Assembly: GCA_051881435.1 (NCBI GenBank)
Contig: JBJEPW010000042.1
Span: forward strand, 1 to 64,000
Direction: 5' to 3'
Source: Fimenecus sp051881435
GTDB taxonomy: Bacteria; Bacillota; Clostridia; Oscillospirales; Acutalibacteraceae
Length of the DNA stretch: 64,000 nt
In this document: positions 17,874 through 26,014 of the stretch, one piece after another
How the letters are laid out: every line of letters starts with the position of its first letter
How positions within the stretch are numbered: the stretch's first letter is position 1
Position numbers and translations under genes: made by a program
The notes under the pieces: generated by a model
Seen by the model: only the letters and a program-made list of their open reading frames with translations
The model's database searches: none
What the model was told of the DNA's origin: nothing

Positions 17874-18683
17874 TTATTTTGTTTTTCCGCAAACGCTGCA
17901 CTTATACCCTGTTACAACGGTTTCGTCATACGCCGCTGTATCTACAACCCATTCATTTGTTGTGTAGGTTTCAATGTCACTTACCGGTTCATATTGATTA
18001 CGAAAAGCTCTTATGGGGTCTCCGTCGTAGCTCGGAGTATGAACGCTGTCAAAATGGGCGTAGTACAAATCAAGGCTTGCAAATTCCTTACTGCACACGG
18101 GGCATCTATATTTTGTAACCGTGCGCTGATGTTCCACCGCTTCGTAATGCCCCACCTCATCGTGATGAACGGTTTTTGTTATTGCAACCCAAGTGTGACC
18201 GTTGGCACAGGGGTTATATGCGGTAGTTCCCGCCGTATTGTTTTCGGAACCTGTTTTAGCGGTATCGGGTTCACGGCTGTTGTTTTCGGTCGGTACAGTA
18301 CTGTCTGTATTGACGGGTGTGTTACCGTTCAAAGAAGAACCGCCTGAATTATCGGGTAATGAAGTTGTATTCTCGTTCTGACCGTTGGCAAGGCTTGTAT
18401 CATCATTATGAGTAACATCGGAAGTTGATGCTTCGTCTGCGATATTACTTTCGGGATAATATGCTCTGCCTTTATCACGGAAATAAAACACTGCGCTCAA
18501 TACAATGGACAGCGCGGCAACTACGGCTGCCGCCGATATATAAATTGCTTTAATATTCGGTTTATTTTTTATATGAGGAAGTTTAACCGCCACGGGCTCG
18601 TCTAACCGTTGCATACAGTAAGGGCAGAATTTAGCCTCGCCGGGCAACTCTTTACCGCAGTGTGGGCATTTAACAACATCCAT
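17874..18683 (-). CDS. Zinc-ribbon single-pass membrane protein
   Basis: About 269 residues. An N-terminal zinc ribbon (CPHCGKEL and CPYCMQRL, about 5-26) is cytosolic. It is followed by one membrane helix (about 43-70), a long Ser/Thr/Asn-rich linker with many DNDT/NNT stretches (about 80-165), and a C-terminal Cys/His domain with CPVCSKEF, an H-x4-H-like YYAHFDSVH and a final CSVCGKTK. The last part looks like tandem zinc fingers placed outside the membrane, which is unusual. Function unknown. Three in-frame starts are possible; the ATG at 18683 has the best spacing from GGTGATG. Confidence 0.65.
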   Translation of the reverse strand: MDVVKCPHCGKELPGEAKFCPYCMQRLDEPVAVKLPHIKNKPNIKAIYISAAAVVAALSIVLSAVFYFRDKGRAYYPESNIADEASTSDVTHNDDTSLANGQNENTTSLPDNSGGSSLNGNTPVNTDSTVPTENNSREPDTAKTGSENNTAGTTAYNPCANGHTWVAITKTVHHDEVGHYEAVEHQRTVTKYRCPVCSKEFASLDLYYAHFDSVHTPSYDGDPIRAFRNQYEPVSDIETYTTNEWVVDTAAYDETVVTGYKCSVCGKTK

Positions 18684-18728
18684 TCTCATCACCGAGTATA
18701 TTATAAATGTATATTGTTAAAAAAGCAA

Positions 18729-18757
18729 GAAAGACCTTGCAAAATACAAGGTCTTTC
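18729..18757 (-). terminator. Terminator of the minus-strand gene starting at 19284
   Basis: Perfect 11-bp stem GAAAGACCTTG/CAAGGTCTTTC with a T-rich tract (TTGCTTTTTT) on the minus strand, just after the stop at 18766. Confidence 0.82.
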
Positions 18758-18765
18758 CGAATAAA

Positions 18766-19284
18766 TTAAACCGATTGGGTTTTAGATTTGTAAAACGCGT
18801 ATATTTTTTCACATAACGCCGTATCACGGATGTGTTCAACGGTTGCACGGGGACTGCATTGCACTGCGGAAAATCCGAATATCTGCTCAATTTCGGATTT
18901 GTCACACCACTCGTAAAATTCCGTTGTATTGCGGTATGCGGAAAATCCGTATGTTTTAAATTCTTCGTATTTATCCGCTTTCGGTGCATCATCTAACACA
19001 CGGCAAACATAGTATTTGTCGCGAGCGGAATCGTTGAGTAAAACCAAATCGCCAAATTGCATCGAATGAAACGCATTAAATGCTTTTTTGAAATCCGGTG
19101 AGCCGGCATACGCCTTATTTGCGCCGTTTATATACTCGTCATACGAATTCCAAAAACCGTTATACAGCCAGCCGATGGCAATAACTCGTTTCAATCCGCA
19201 AAAGCAAAATGGATCGAATTTTTTATCGGGAAATTTGTTTTTTTCTTCAATATACGGGTTTAAATTCATTTTCCAAACTGTCAT
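18766..19284 (-). CDS. Hypothetical protein
   Basis: 172-residue soluble protein I do not recognise with certainty. It starts MTVWKMNLNPY and contains GLKRVIAIGWL, FGDLVLLNDSARDKYYVCRV and YGFSAYRNTTEFYEWC. The beta-rich arrangement with a 'G-D-x-V-x-x-hydrophobic' strand followed by a reporting strand resembles EVE/PUA-like or other small nucleic-acid-sensing beta-barrels, but this is a loose impression. AGGAG lies 8 nt before the ATG at 19284. A perfect 14-bp inverted repeat 44 bp upstream (19328-19365) is a likely control site. It forms a single-gene unit with its own terminator. Confidence 0.6.
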   Translation of the reverse strand: MTVWKMNLNPYIEEKNKFPDKKFDPFCFCGLKRVIAIGWLYNGFWNSYDEYINGANKAYAGSPDFKKAFNAFHSMQFGDLVLLNDSARDKYYVCRVLDDAPKADKYEEFKTYGFSAYRNTTEFYEWCDKSEIEQIFGFSAVQCSPRATVEHIRDTALCEKIYAFYKSKTQSV

Positions 19285-19327
19285 TTTCATTTCTCCTATT
19301 ATGTATGTTTTTACCTAAACTCTATTC

Positions 19328-19365
19328 TGCACAAAGGATAATATTATAGTTTTATCCTTTGTGCA
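19328..19365. promoter_or_regulatory. Perfect 14-bp inverted repeat
   Basis: TGCACAAAGGATAA (19328-19341) and TTATCCTTTGTGCA (19352-19365) with a 10-nt spacer. No T-run lies on either side, so an operator is more likely than a terminator. The remainder of 19366-19579 shows no gene. Confidence 0.5.
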
Positions 19366-19579
19366 TTACAATTCTAAAATATAATATATGCATTAAACTT
19401 CTCTTTTTCTATGCGAACAAAACTACTCTTGATTTTTCAACGCATAGGAAGACCTTGATGAAGTACTATACTTCAATAAATTAGCAACGCTTGTTAAGTC
19501 ACTAATAGTTGAAGATGCATCATTAGGGTAAAAAATTATTCATAGATATCTCCAAACATAGCAATTTAATACTTTGGCA

Positions 19580-22500
19580 TTATGAATGTGTCCACTCCAT
19601 TCTATACCATTCAAAATTCTCGTAATCATATACTTCAACATAAGTCTCCCAAAATCCATCTGCCCTATGGTGCTTTGTTGGTAACCTAACCGTATCTCTT
19701 AGTGCGTTTGCAGCATTCTCAGCATTATCCAAGGAATATGTTGTCATTTTTTTTGAATCGGTATAATCATTAGACTGATATTGCAAATCATTCCCACCTG
19801 CTTTCCAATTAGCAGAATCTTCAAAGATTGCTTCAGTTATTCCGGAATGATAAAATGCAAACTCTCCTATCAAATTTACGCTTGCAGGTATAGTGACTGT
19901 TATCAGAGAATAGCAATTGCAAAAAGCCAATTTATTGATTTTAACCAATGAATTTGGAAGTGAAACCGACGAAAGATTTATGCAATTATAAAATGCTGAT
20001 GATCCAATTGTTTTTATAGTATCTGGAAATACAATATTTTTCAATTGTGTAAGCATCTCAAATCCATTATCTTGAATTTGCGTAACCTCAATTCCATTAT
20101 GTGTTTCAGGAATGATGATTTCTGTATAGTTCTTTGCGCCCTCCCCGGCTCTAACTCCATAAGTTCCATCAGGGAGCAAGGTATATTCTAAAATATTAGT
20201 AGAAGACATCGTGCCGAGAGTTTGCGTTGTCCCATCGGTATAGGTCACCACAAGTTCGCCGTCGACGATTTCCATATTGGCAATACCTCTGCCATCTGCA
20301 CCGGCATCACCTTTGTCACCTTTATCTCCCTTTTCGCCCGTATCGCCTTTGTCGCCCTTTTCCCCTTTGATATTGCCGAGGTTGAGGGCTGTGCCGTTTG
20401 TGAGTGTAACGGTCAATGTACCGTCGGTGGCAACGGTAACGGTTGCAATGCCTACGCCGTCTGTACCGTCTGTGCCGTCAGTGCCGTTTGTACCTGCGTC
20501 ACCCTTGTCGCCCTTGTCACCTTTTGCGCCTTTAATATTTCCAAGATTTAATGTTGCGCCGTCGGATAGGGTGAGGACAAGTTCGTCCGCCGCATTGATT
20601 TCTACATTCGTAATGCCGATGCCGTCCGCACCTTTGATGTTGCCCAGGTTGAGCACCGTACCGTTTGTGAGCGTAACGCTTAACACGCCGCTGGTGGAAA
20701 TTGTGACATCGGCAATGCCGACACCGTCTGCACCATTCACACCGTCTGCGCCGTTTGTGCCTGCATCGCCCTTGTCGCCTTTATCACCTTTATCGCCTTT
20801 TGCGCCTTTAATATTGCCGAGGTTTATGCTTGCGCCGTCAGAGAAGGTGAGCACAAGTTCGTCTGCCGCGTTGATTTCTACATTGGAAATCCCGATACCG
20901 TCTTGCCCGTCCGCACCATTCGTGCCGTCCACACCGTCTCTGCCGTCAGCACCGTTTGTACCGTCAATACCGTCGCGCCCGTCTGCACCGACAACCACGC
21001 CGAGATTTGCCGTTGTGCCGTCTGTATAAGTAATCACAAGTTCGCCCGCGGCGTTGATAGAAGTAGATGCAACGCCGATACCGTCTTGCCCGTCCGCACC
21101 ATTCGTGCCGTCCACGCCGTCTCTGCCGTCAGCACCATTCGCACCATCAATACCGTCGCGCCCGTCTGCACCGACAACCACGCCGAGATTTGCCGTAGTG
21201 CCGTCTGTATAAGTAATCACAAGTTCACCGGCGGCGTTAATTGAAGTTGATGCAACACCAACGCCGTCCTGCCCGTCCACACCGTTTGTGCCATCAACAC
21301 CATCTCGTCCGTCCGCACCGTCCGTGCCATTTGTGCCGTCGTGCCCGTCTGCACCGACAACCACGCCGAGATTTGCCGTAGTGCCGTCTGTATAAGTAAT
21401 CACAAGTTCACTGGCGGCGTTAATCGAAGTCGCTGCAACACCAACACCGTCCTGCCCGTCCGTGCCGTTTGTGCCGTCCACGCCGTCTCGCCCGTCTGTG
21501 CCGACAACCACGCCGAGATTTACCGATGTACCGTCTGTGTATGTAATCACAAGTTCACCGGCGGCGTTAATCGAAGTCGATGCAACACCAACACCGTCCT
21601 GCCCGTCTGCACCGTTTGTACCGTCCACACCGTCTCTGCCGTCTGCACCGTTTGTGCCGTCTCTGCCGTCAGCGCCTTTTATATTGCCGAGGTTTAATGT
21701 GGCACCGCTTGTTAATTCGATTTCCAATGTACCGCTTTCGGTAATCGTAATATTGGAAATACCAACACCGTCCGCGCCGTCTGCACCATCCGCACCGTCG
21801 CGCCCGTCCTGTCCATCGGCGCCGTTTGTGCCGTCCACACCGTCACGCCCGTTCGCGCCCACAACCACGCCGAGATTGGCGGTTGTGTGGTCGGAATAGG
21901 TCAGCACCAATTCGCCTCTTGCGTTAATTTCGGAATTGACTACGCTGATGCCGTCTTGCCCGTCAGCACCGTCGCGTCCGTCTGTACCGTTTATACCGTC
22001 TGCGCCGTCTCTGCCATCTTGCCCATCTGCGCCATCTCTGCCATCGGCACCGATAACATTCCCGAGGTTGGAACGCTGACCGTTAGAGTAGGTCAGAACC
22101 AATTCACCGTCGGAATTGATTTGGGCGTTGGTTACGCTGATACCGTCCTGCCCGTTTGCGCCATCCAACCCGTCTCTGCCGTTTGCACCGTCCATGCCGT
22201 CACGCCCGTTTGCGCCCACGACCACGCCGAGATTGGCAGTAGTATTGTCGGAATACGTCAACACAAGTTCACCGTTTGCGTTGATTGCAGAGCGCACGAT
22301 ACTAATACCGTCGTGTCCGTCCGTGCCGTTTGTACCGTCCACACCGTCGCGCCCGTCTGCACCATTCGCACCGTCCACGCCGTCGCGCCCGTTCGCGCCG
22401 ACAACCACACCGAGATTGGCGGTTTGCCCGTTGGTATAGGTTAATACCAATTCGCCGTTTTCATTGATGATGCTGTTTGCAACGCCGACACCGTCCGCAC

Positions 22501-23155
22501 CGTTCATGCCCACAACTCTGTCCAAATTTACGGTTGTTCCGTCTGAAAAGGTCAGCACCAACTGCCCGTCTTCGTTCATATCCGCAGCGGAAATGCCGAC
22601 CCCGTCTTGCCCGTCGCGCCCGTCTGTACCGTTCACGCCGTCAACGCCGTCCCGACCGTTTACCCCGTCTTGCCCATTTGTACCGTCTTTGCCGTTTTGT
22701 CCGTTTGCGCCGTCTTTCCCATCTGCGCCGTCTTTTCCGTCTGCGCCGACCGCTTTGCCCAAATTAAGCACTGTGCCGTCGGAAAGCGTTATCAGCAATT
22801 CGCCGTCTTGTGAAAACGCGGCGGTTTTTATGCTTGTCGGGTCTGTGTCTGCATTGGCTTTCAAAGAGGCTGTCCAATCCTTTTGTGTGCCTGAATAGCC
22901 GTTTTCTACGGCAATTTCATAAGCCGATTTGCCGTTTAACGAAGAAAGCCACTCCTGCACCGTGCCGTTATACCCGTATTGCACCGCCAATTCATATGCG
23001 GAAAGCCCGTTTTTCACCGTAGTATTTGCAGGAACACCGCTTCTTCTGTGCACAAGCGTCGCCGCCCCCACCGAAATTCCAAAAATCAGTACCACTGAAA
23101 GAATCACAGAGATGATTTTCAATCCGATTTTCGAGTTAATTCCATTTTTTTGCAA
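19580..23155 (-). CDS. Collagen-like repeat surface protein with LRR C-terminus
   Basis: 1191 residues. It has an N-terminal hydrophobic signal or anchor (about 10-35) and two SAYELAVQYGYNGTVQEWL-type repeats. It then has about 16 alternating modules: a G-x-y collagen-like tract (GADGRDGVDGTNG, or GAKGDKGDKGD near the end) followed by a beta-rich unit of about 30 residues (INAAGELVITYTDGTTANLG). The last 180 or so residues hold a BspA-like leucine-rich repeat block (IKTIGSSAFYNCINLSSVSL and similar). No LPXTG is seen. Bacterial collagen-like proteins form trimers used in adhesion or spore coats; either is possible. The start is a TTG. The opposite-strand open frames are by-products of the repeats. 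Confidence 0.9.
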   Translation of the reverse strand: MQKNGINSKIGLKIISVILSVVLIFGISVGAATLVHRRSGVPANTTVKNGLSAYELAVQYGYNGTVQEWLSSLNGKSAYEIAVENGYSGTQKDWTASLKANADTDPTSIKTAAFSQDGELLITLSDGTVLNLGKAVGADGKDGADGKDGANGQNGKDGTNGQDGVNGRDGVDGVNGTDGRDGQDGVGISAADMNEDGQLVLTFSDGTTVNLDRVVGMNGADGVGVANSIINENGELVLTYTNGQTANLGVVVGANGRDGVDGANGADGRDGVDGTNGTDGHDGISIVRSAINANGELVLTYSDNTTANLGVVVGANGRDGMDGANGRDGLDGANGQDGISVTNAQINSDGELVLTYSNGQRSNLGNVIGADGRDGADGQDGRDGADGINGTDGRDGADGQDGISVVNSEINARGELVLTYSDHTTANLGVVVGANGRDGVDGTNGADGQDGRDGADGADGADGVGISNITITESGTLEIELTSGATLNLGNIKGADGRDGTNGADGRDGVDGTNGADGQDGVGVASTSINAAGELVITYTDGTSVNLGVVVGTDGRDGVDGTNGTDGQDGVGVAATSINAASELVITYTDGTTANLGVVVGADGHDGTNGTDGADGRDGVDGTNGVDGQDGVGVASTSINAAGELVITYTDGTTANLGVVVGADGRDGIDGANGADGRDGVDGTNGADGQDGIGVASTSINAAGELVITYTDGTTANLGVVVGADGRDGIDGTNGADGRDGVDGTNGADGQDGIGISNVEINAADELVLTFSDGASINLGNIKGAKGDKGDKGDKGDAGTNGADGVNGADGVGIADVTISTSGVLSVTLTNGTVLNLGNIKGADGIGITNVEINAADELVLTLSDGATLNLGNIKGAKGDKGDKGDAGTNGTDGTDGTDGVGIATVTVATDGTLTVTLTNGTALNLGNIKGEKGDKGDTGEKGDKGDKGDAGADGRGIANMEIVDGELVVTYTDGTTQTLGTMSSTNILEYTLLPDGTYGVRAGEGAKNYTEIIIPETHNGIEVTQIQDNGFEMLTQLKNIVFPDTIKTIGSSAFYNCINLSSVSLPNSLVKINKLAFCNCYSLITVTIPASVNLIGEFAFYHSGITEAIFEDSANWKAGGNDLQYQSNDYTDSKKMTTYSLDNAENAANALRDTVRLPTKHHRADGFWETYVEVYDYENFEWYRMEWTHS

Positions 23156-23210
23156 AACTTACTCATCCTCTTCCATTATTATTTCTTTCATAATAACATA
23201 TCGTATTATA

Positions 23211-23237
23211 TTTTGCAAGTAATTTTTACTTGCAAAA
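23211..23237. promoter_or_regulatory. Inverted-repeat operator between collagen-like and RHH genes
   Basis: TTTTGCAAGTAA (23211-23222) and TTACTTGCAAAA (23226-23237), a perfect 12-bp repeat with a 3-nt spacer. It overlaps a possible minus-strand promoter (TTGCAA-17-TATTAT) of the collagen-like gene. A further half-like TTTTTGCAATAA lies near 23263. The divergent RHH protein is the obvious candidate ligand. Confidence 0.6.
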
Positions 23238-23294
23238 TTGCTTGTATAATTTTACTGCTTTTTGCAATAAAATTTATAGTATAGAGGTGATTGA

Positions 23295-23462
23295 ATGTTT
23301 GAAATACAAAATCAACAAAAATCAAATAAAACAATTCGTATGCCTGACGAGCTGATTGACAGATTACAGACTATTGCCGACCAAAACAATATCTCGTTCA
23401 ATCAATTAGTTGTTCAGTGCTGTGAATACGCCTTAAACAATATGTTGAAATCCGGTGAATAA
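23295..23462 (+). CDS. Small ribbon-helix-helix (Arc/CopG-type) protein
   Basis: A 55-residue protein. The central stretch KTIRMPDELIDRLQTIADQ followed by NISFNQLVVQCCEYAL is a textbook RHH fold: a beta strand (TIRMP), helix A, a turn and helix B. Such dimers bind short inverted repeats and often repress their own or divergent genes. AGAGGTGA precedes the ATG at 5-nt spacing. It is divergent from the collagen-like gene across a perfect 12-bp inverted repeat, so it may switch that surface protein. No toxin gene sits next to it, so an antitoxin role is not supported. Confidence 0.8.
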   Translation: MFEIQNQQKSNKTIRMPDELIDRLQTIADQNNISFNQLVVQCCEYALNNMLKSGE

Positions 23463-23467
23463 CAAAC

Positions 23468-23500
23468 AACCACCCTCCTGTATTATACAGAAAGGTGGTT
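23468..23500 (+). terminator. Terminator after the RHH gene
   Basis: AACCACC/GGTGGTT outer stem around an inner CTGTA/TACAG stem, then ATTTTG. Confidence 0.7.
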
Positions 23501-23537
23501 ATTTTGTACTATGCGGGCTGCATAGAGTTTTAAGTTT

Positions 23538-24248
23538 TTACAAAGATTTCTTTAACTCTGCGGCGGTTATGTACCGTTTTTGCGGGTCGAGCTGAATACA
23601 TTTTTCGATTATTTTCGCCATTTTGCCTTTATAAAGCTTTTTAGACGGGTGCTCCCCTGTGAGCATTACATTCATCAGCACCCCAAGGGCGAAAATATCG
23701 GTACGCTCGTCGCTCTGGGCAAGTCCGAGCTGTTCAGGCGCGGCATAGCCTGCCGTTCCCATAATTTTTGTATCCTTGGACTGTCCGTTTTTGAAAAGTC
23801 TTGCGGCGTCAAAATCAATCAGCTTTACTCCGCCCTTATCCGCGTTTACAATCATCACATTTTCAGGCTTAATATCACGGTGAACTATTCCGTAAGAGTG
23901 AATTACCGTTAAAGCGTCGCAAAGGGATTTCACGATGTGCTTTACTCCCCGTTCATCATAAAGTCCGTCTGAAAGAATATCCGCCACCGTAACGCCGTTT
24001 ACAAACTCCTCTAAAACTATTACTTCGTCACCCGACTGCTGTACCTCATAAACCGCAGGGATATTCTTATACGAAATACCCCGCAGGATTTTATACGCAC
24101 TGCAATCACCTATAAAATTTCGGCATATTATATCTTTTTTCAGTTCATTGTGGCGAAGCAATATAATTGATTTTTCATCTGTTTTTTTATACACTTTAAC
24201 CACGGAATACTGTTCTTTTAAAATTTCTTCTAAGGACGCCACGCACAA
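23538..24248 (-). CDS. Atypical eukaryotic-like Ser/Thr protein kinase
   Basis: 236 residues, about the size of a bare catalytic domain, with no membrane segment or PASTA repeats. The catalytic loop HRDIKPEN (Asp125, Asn130), AAPEQ (the APE motif, about 170) and RTDIFALGVLMNVMLTGEHP are intact. The Gly-rich loop is not recognisable, the beta-3 Lys position appears to be Arg (IICRNF, about 43), and DFG reads DFD (LIDFDAAR, about 145). It may use an altered ATP-binding mode or have weak activity; similar variants occur in other clostridia. It is divergent from a small HTH-like protein, which is a possible substrate or partner. Confidence 0.85.
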   Translation of the reverse strand: MCVASLEEILKEQYSVVKVYKKTDEKSIILLRHNELKKDIICRNFIGDCSAYKILRGISYKNIPAVYEVQQSGDEVIVLEEFVNGVTVADILSDGLYDERGVKHIVKSLCDALTVIHSYGIVHRDIKPENVMIVNADKGGVKLIDFDAARLFKNGQSKDTKIMGTAGYAAPEQLGLAQSDERTDIFALGVLMNVMLTGEHPSKKLYKGKMAKIIEKCIQLDPQKRYITAAELKKSL

Positions 24249-24313
24249 TCCCCCTTGAAAAACCCGGTTTTTTCTATTATACTATGTAAAGACAAATAAG
24301 GAAAGTGATTTTT

Positions 24314-24736
24314 ATGATAAAAAAGCCAACTTACGAAATGATGGACAAGCTTTTAAAGGCCAACAACATCGAAGAATACATTAAAGAAAACAGGGAAGCC
24401 TTTGTTGATTTAACCGTTTCGGATTTTTTAAACAAATACATAAATTCAAAGGGGCTTATAAAGTCTCACATAATTAAAGATGCGGAAATAAGTGAAATTT
24501 TCGGTTTTCAGGTTTTTTCCGGCATAAGAAATCCGTCGCGTAACACTCTTTTAAGCCTTTGTATTGCCATGAAAATGAGCCTTGACGAAGTGCAAAGTGC
24601 ATTAAAAATTGCAGGCTTTGCGCCGCTCTACCCGAAGAACAAGCGTGACAGCATAATTATTTTAGGCATTTCAAAGGGCGAAACTGTTTGTGACATCAAC
24701 AACCAGCTTTATGATAATGATGAGGATACGCTTTGA
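24314..24736 (+). CDS. HTH-like protein divergent from the kinase
   Basis: 140 residues. Residues about 55-100 (LIKSHIIKDAEISEIFGFQVFSG..NPSRNTLLSLCIAMKMSLDEVQ) resemble an XRE-type fold: helix-turn-helix, then the 'R-x-x-L-L-x-L-A-x-x-L' helix. The N-terminal acidic helix and the C-terminus after FAPLYPKNKRDSIIILG are less clear. Thr and Ser residues in the N-terminal part (DLTVSDFLNK) could accept phosphate from the divergent kinase; this is speculation from position. The frame opens at 24305, but AAGGAAAG fits the ATG at 24314. Confidence 0.65.
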   Translation: MIKKPTYEMMDKLLKANNIEEYIKENREAFVDLTVSDFLNKYINSKGLIKSHIIKDAEISEIFGFQVFSGIRNPSRNTLLSLCIAMKMSLDEVQSALKIAGFAPLYPKNKRDSIIILGISKGETVCDINNQLYDNDEDTL

Positions 24737-24769
24737 CCGCAATTGCTTACTGATTAGCGAGTTTTGTAT

Positions 24770-24802
24770 GATTATTTCGGGCACTTCGTGAATTGCCCCT
24801 AC
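24770..24802. repeat. REP-like palindromic unit
   Basis: CGGGCACTTCGTGAATTGCC near 24779-24798 followed by CCTAC is one member of the GTAGGG-edged family, lying in the short gap between the HTH-like and ferredoxin genes. Confidence 0.6.
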
Positions 24803-24814
24803 TGATATAAAACA

Positions 24815-24846
24815 AAAAATCCCGCCAATATGGGCGGGATTTTTCT
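24815..24846 (-). terminator. Ferredoxin terminator
   Basis: AATCCCGCC/GGCGGGATT stem with A and T runs on both sides, just after the ferredoxin stop on the minus strand. Confidence 0.88.
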
Positions 24847-24856
24847 GTTTATAAAA

Positions 24857-25027
24857 TTATTCAGCCTGAGGTGCTGAAACGGGGCAAGCATCTGCACAAG
24901 CACCGCAATCGATGCATGTATCAGCGTCGATAACATACTTGCCGTCGCCCTCTGAAATAGCCTCGACGGGGCAACCCTCTGCGCATGCGCCGCATGAAAT
25001 GCAGTCATCACTAATTACATATGCCAT
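24857..25027 (-). CDS. 2[4Fe-4S] ferredoxin
   Basis: 56-residue bacterial ferredoxin, starting MAYVISDDC. Two CxxCxxCxxxCP motifs (CISCGACAEGCP at about 9-20 and CIDCGACADACP at about 38-49) each bind one [4Fe-4S] cluster. This is the standard clostridial low-potential electron carrier used by pyruvate:ferredoxin oxidoreductase and hydrogenases. GGGAGGT lies upstream of the ATG. It is a single-gene unit with a strong terminator, as expected for a highly expressed carrier. Confidence 0.95.
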   Translation of the reverse strand: MAYVISDDCISCGACAEGCPVEAISEGDGKYVIDADTCIDCGACADACPVSAPQAE

Positions 25028-25139
25028 ATCCTATGTACCTCCCTTTAATAATATCAACTACATTGTAACACAATAATATGAAAAATCAAGTGTAAAATAA
25101 CGGATTTTATTATTATCGCTTTTCACTTACGATAAAATA

Positions 25140-26003
25140 TTATTCAATTCCTTTAAGCGCCTCCATCTCTTCTTTTTCCACACGGATTTTAGCATCTTTC
25201 AAGAGCTTCACGGTGTGGCGGTGGAAGCTTTGGGGAGCCGCTTCGGGGCGGCGGTCAAGGGTAACTTTAAGCATACCTGTTATAAGATTGCTTTCAATTA
25301 CCGTTCCCCTGCCGTCAGGCGTTTCAACAATCGCGCCCACCTTGGGAGTAACGCGCAAAAGGTGCTCATAAGTGTCCTGCTCATATTTTAAACAGCACAT
25401 AAGTCTGCCGCAGGTTCCGCTGATTTTCGTAGGATTAAGGGAGAGACCCTGCTCCTTTGCCATTTTTATGGAAACGGGCTGAAAATCGTTTAAAAATGTA
25501 TTACAGCAAAACGGTCTGCCGCAAATTCCGAAACCACCTACCATTCTCGACTCATCACGGACACCTATCTGACGAAGCTCAATTCTCGTTCTGAAAGCCG
25601 ACGCCAAATCCTTGACAAGCTCGCGAAAATCCACTCTGCCGTCCGCCGTAAAATAGAAAAGTAACTTACTGCGGTCAAAGGTGTATTCCACATCCACAAG
25701 ATTCATATCCAACCCGTGAGCCTCAATTTTCTTCTCACAGATTTTAAAGGCTTCTTTTTCCTTAACCTTGTTTTCTTCCAGAATTTTTATATCCTCATCA
25801 GTTGCAATTCTTATTACCTTTTTTAAAGGCTTGTTTATATCATCTTCGCTGACGCTGTGATTTTCCTTCGCAACGAGCCCGCACTCCATACCGCGCACGG
25901 TTTCAACAACGGCATAATCGCCCTTTTTGAATTTATTTCCGTCAGCGTCAAAGTCATAAACCTTGCCGCCGTCTTTAAATCTTATTCCCACAGTTTCTAT
26001 CAT
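25140..26003 (-). CDS. ricT: PSP1-domain protein RicT (YaaT)
   Basis: 287 residues. In Bacillus, RicT acts with RicA and RicF in a complex that influences RNase Y cleavage and sporulation/competence timing. The PSP1 domain covers about residues 60-230 with VDVEYTFDRSKLLFYFTADGRVDFRELVKDL. Conserved cysteines lie in GICGRPFCCNTFL (about 153-165) and GTCGRLMCCLKYE (about 195-207); in Bacillus these help hold an iron-sulfur cluster. It follows holB by 11 bp in the conserved darA-holB-ricT order. Confidence 0.93.
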   Translation of the reverse strand: MIETVGIRFKDGGKVYDFDADGNKFKKGDYAVVETVRGMECGLVAKENHSVSEDDINKPLKKVIRIATDEDIKILEENKVKEKEAFKICEKKIEAHGLDMNLVDVEYTFDRSKLLFYFTADGRVDFRELVKDLASAFRTRIELRQIGVRDESRMVGGFGICGRPFCCNTFLNDFQPVSIKMAKEQGLSLNPTKISGTCGRLMCCLKYEQDTYEHLLRVTPKVGAIVETPDGRGTVIESNLITGMLKVTLDRRPEAAPQSFHRHTVKLLKDAKIRVEKEEMEALKGIE

Positions 26004-26014
26004 ATTTTCTCACC

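Noticed and set aside
20280..22780. Regular DNA repeats that might be a CRISPR array
   Set aside because: The repeats are coding, vary in length and divergence, lack constant spacer length and have no cas genes nearby.
20222..23022. Long plus-strand open frames rich in Val/Pro/Ser or Arg/Leu opposite the collagen-like gene
   Set aside because: They arise because the repetitive GGNGAYGGN-type coding DNA has no stops on the opposite strand. No ribosome sites or recognisable motifs are seen.
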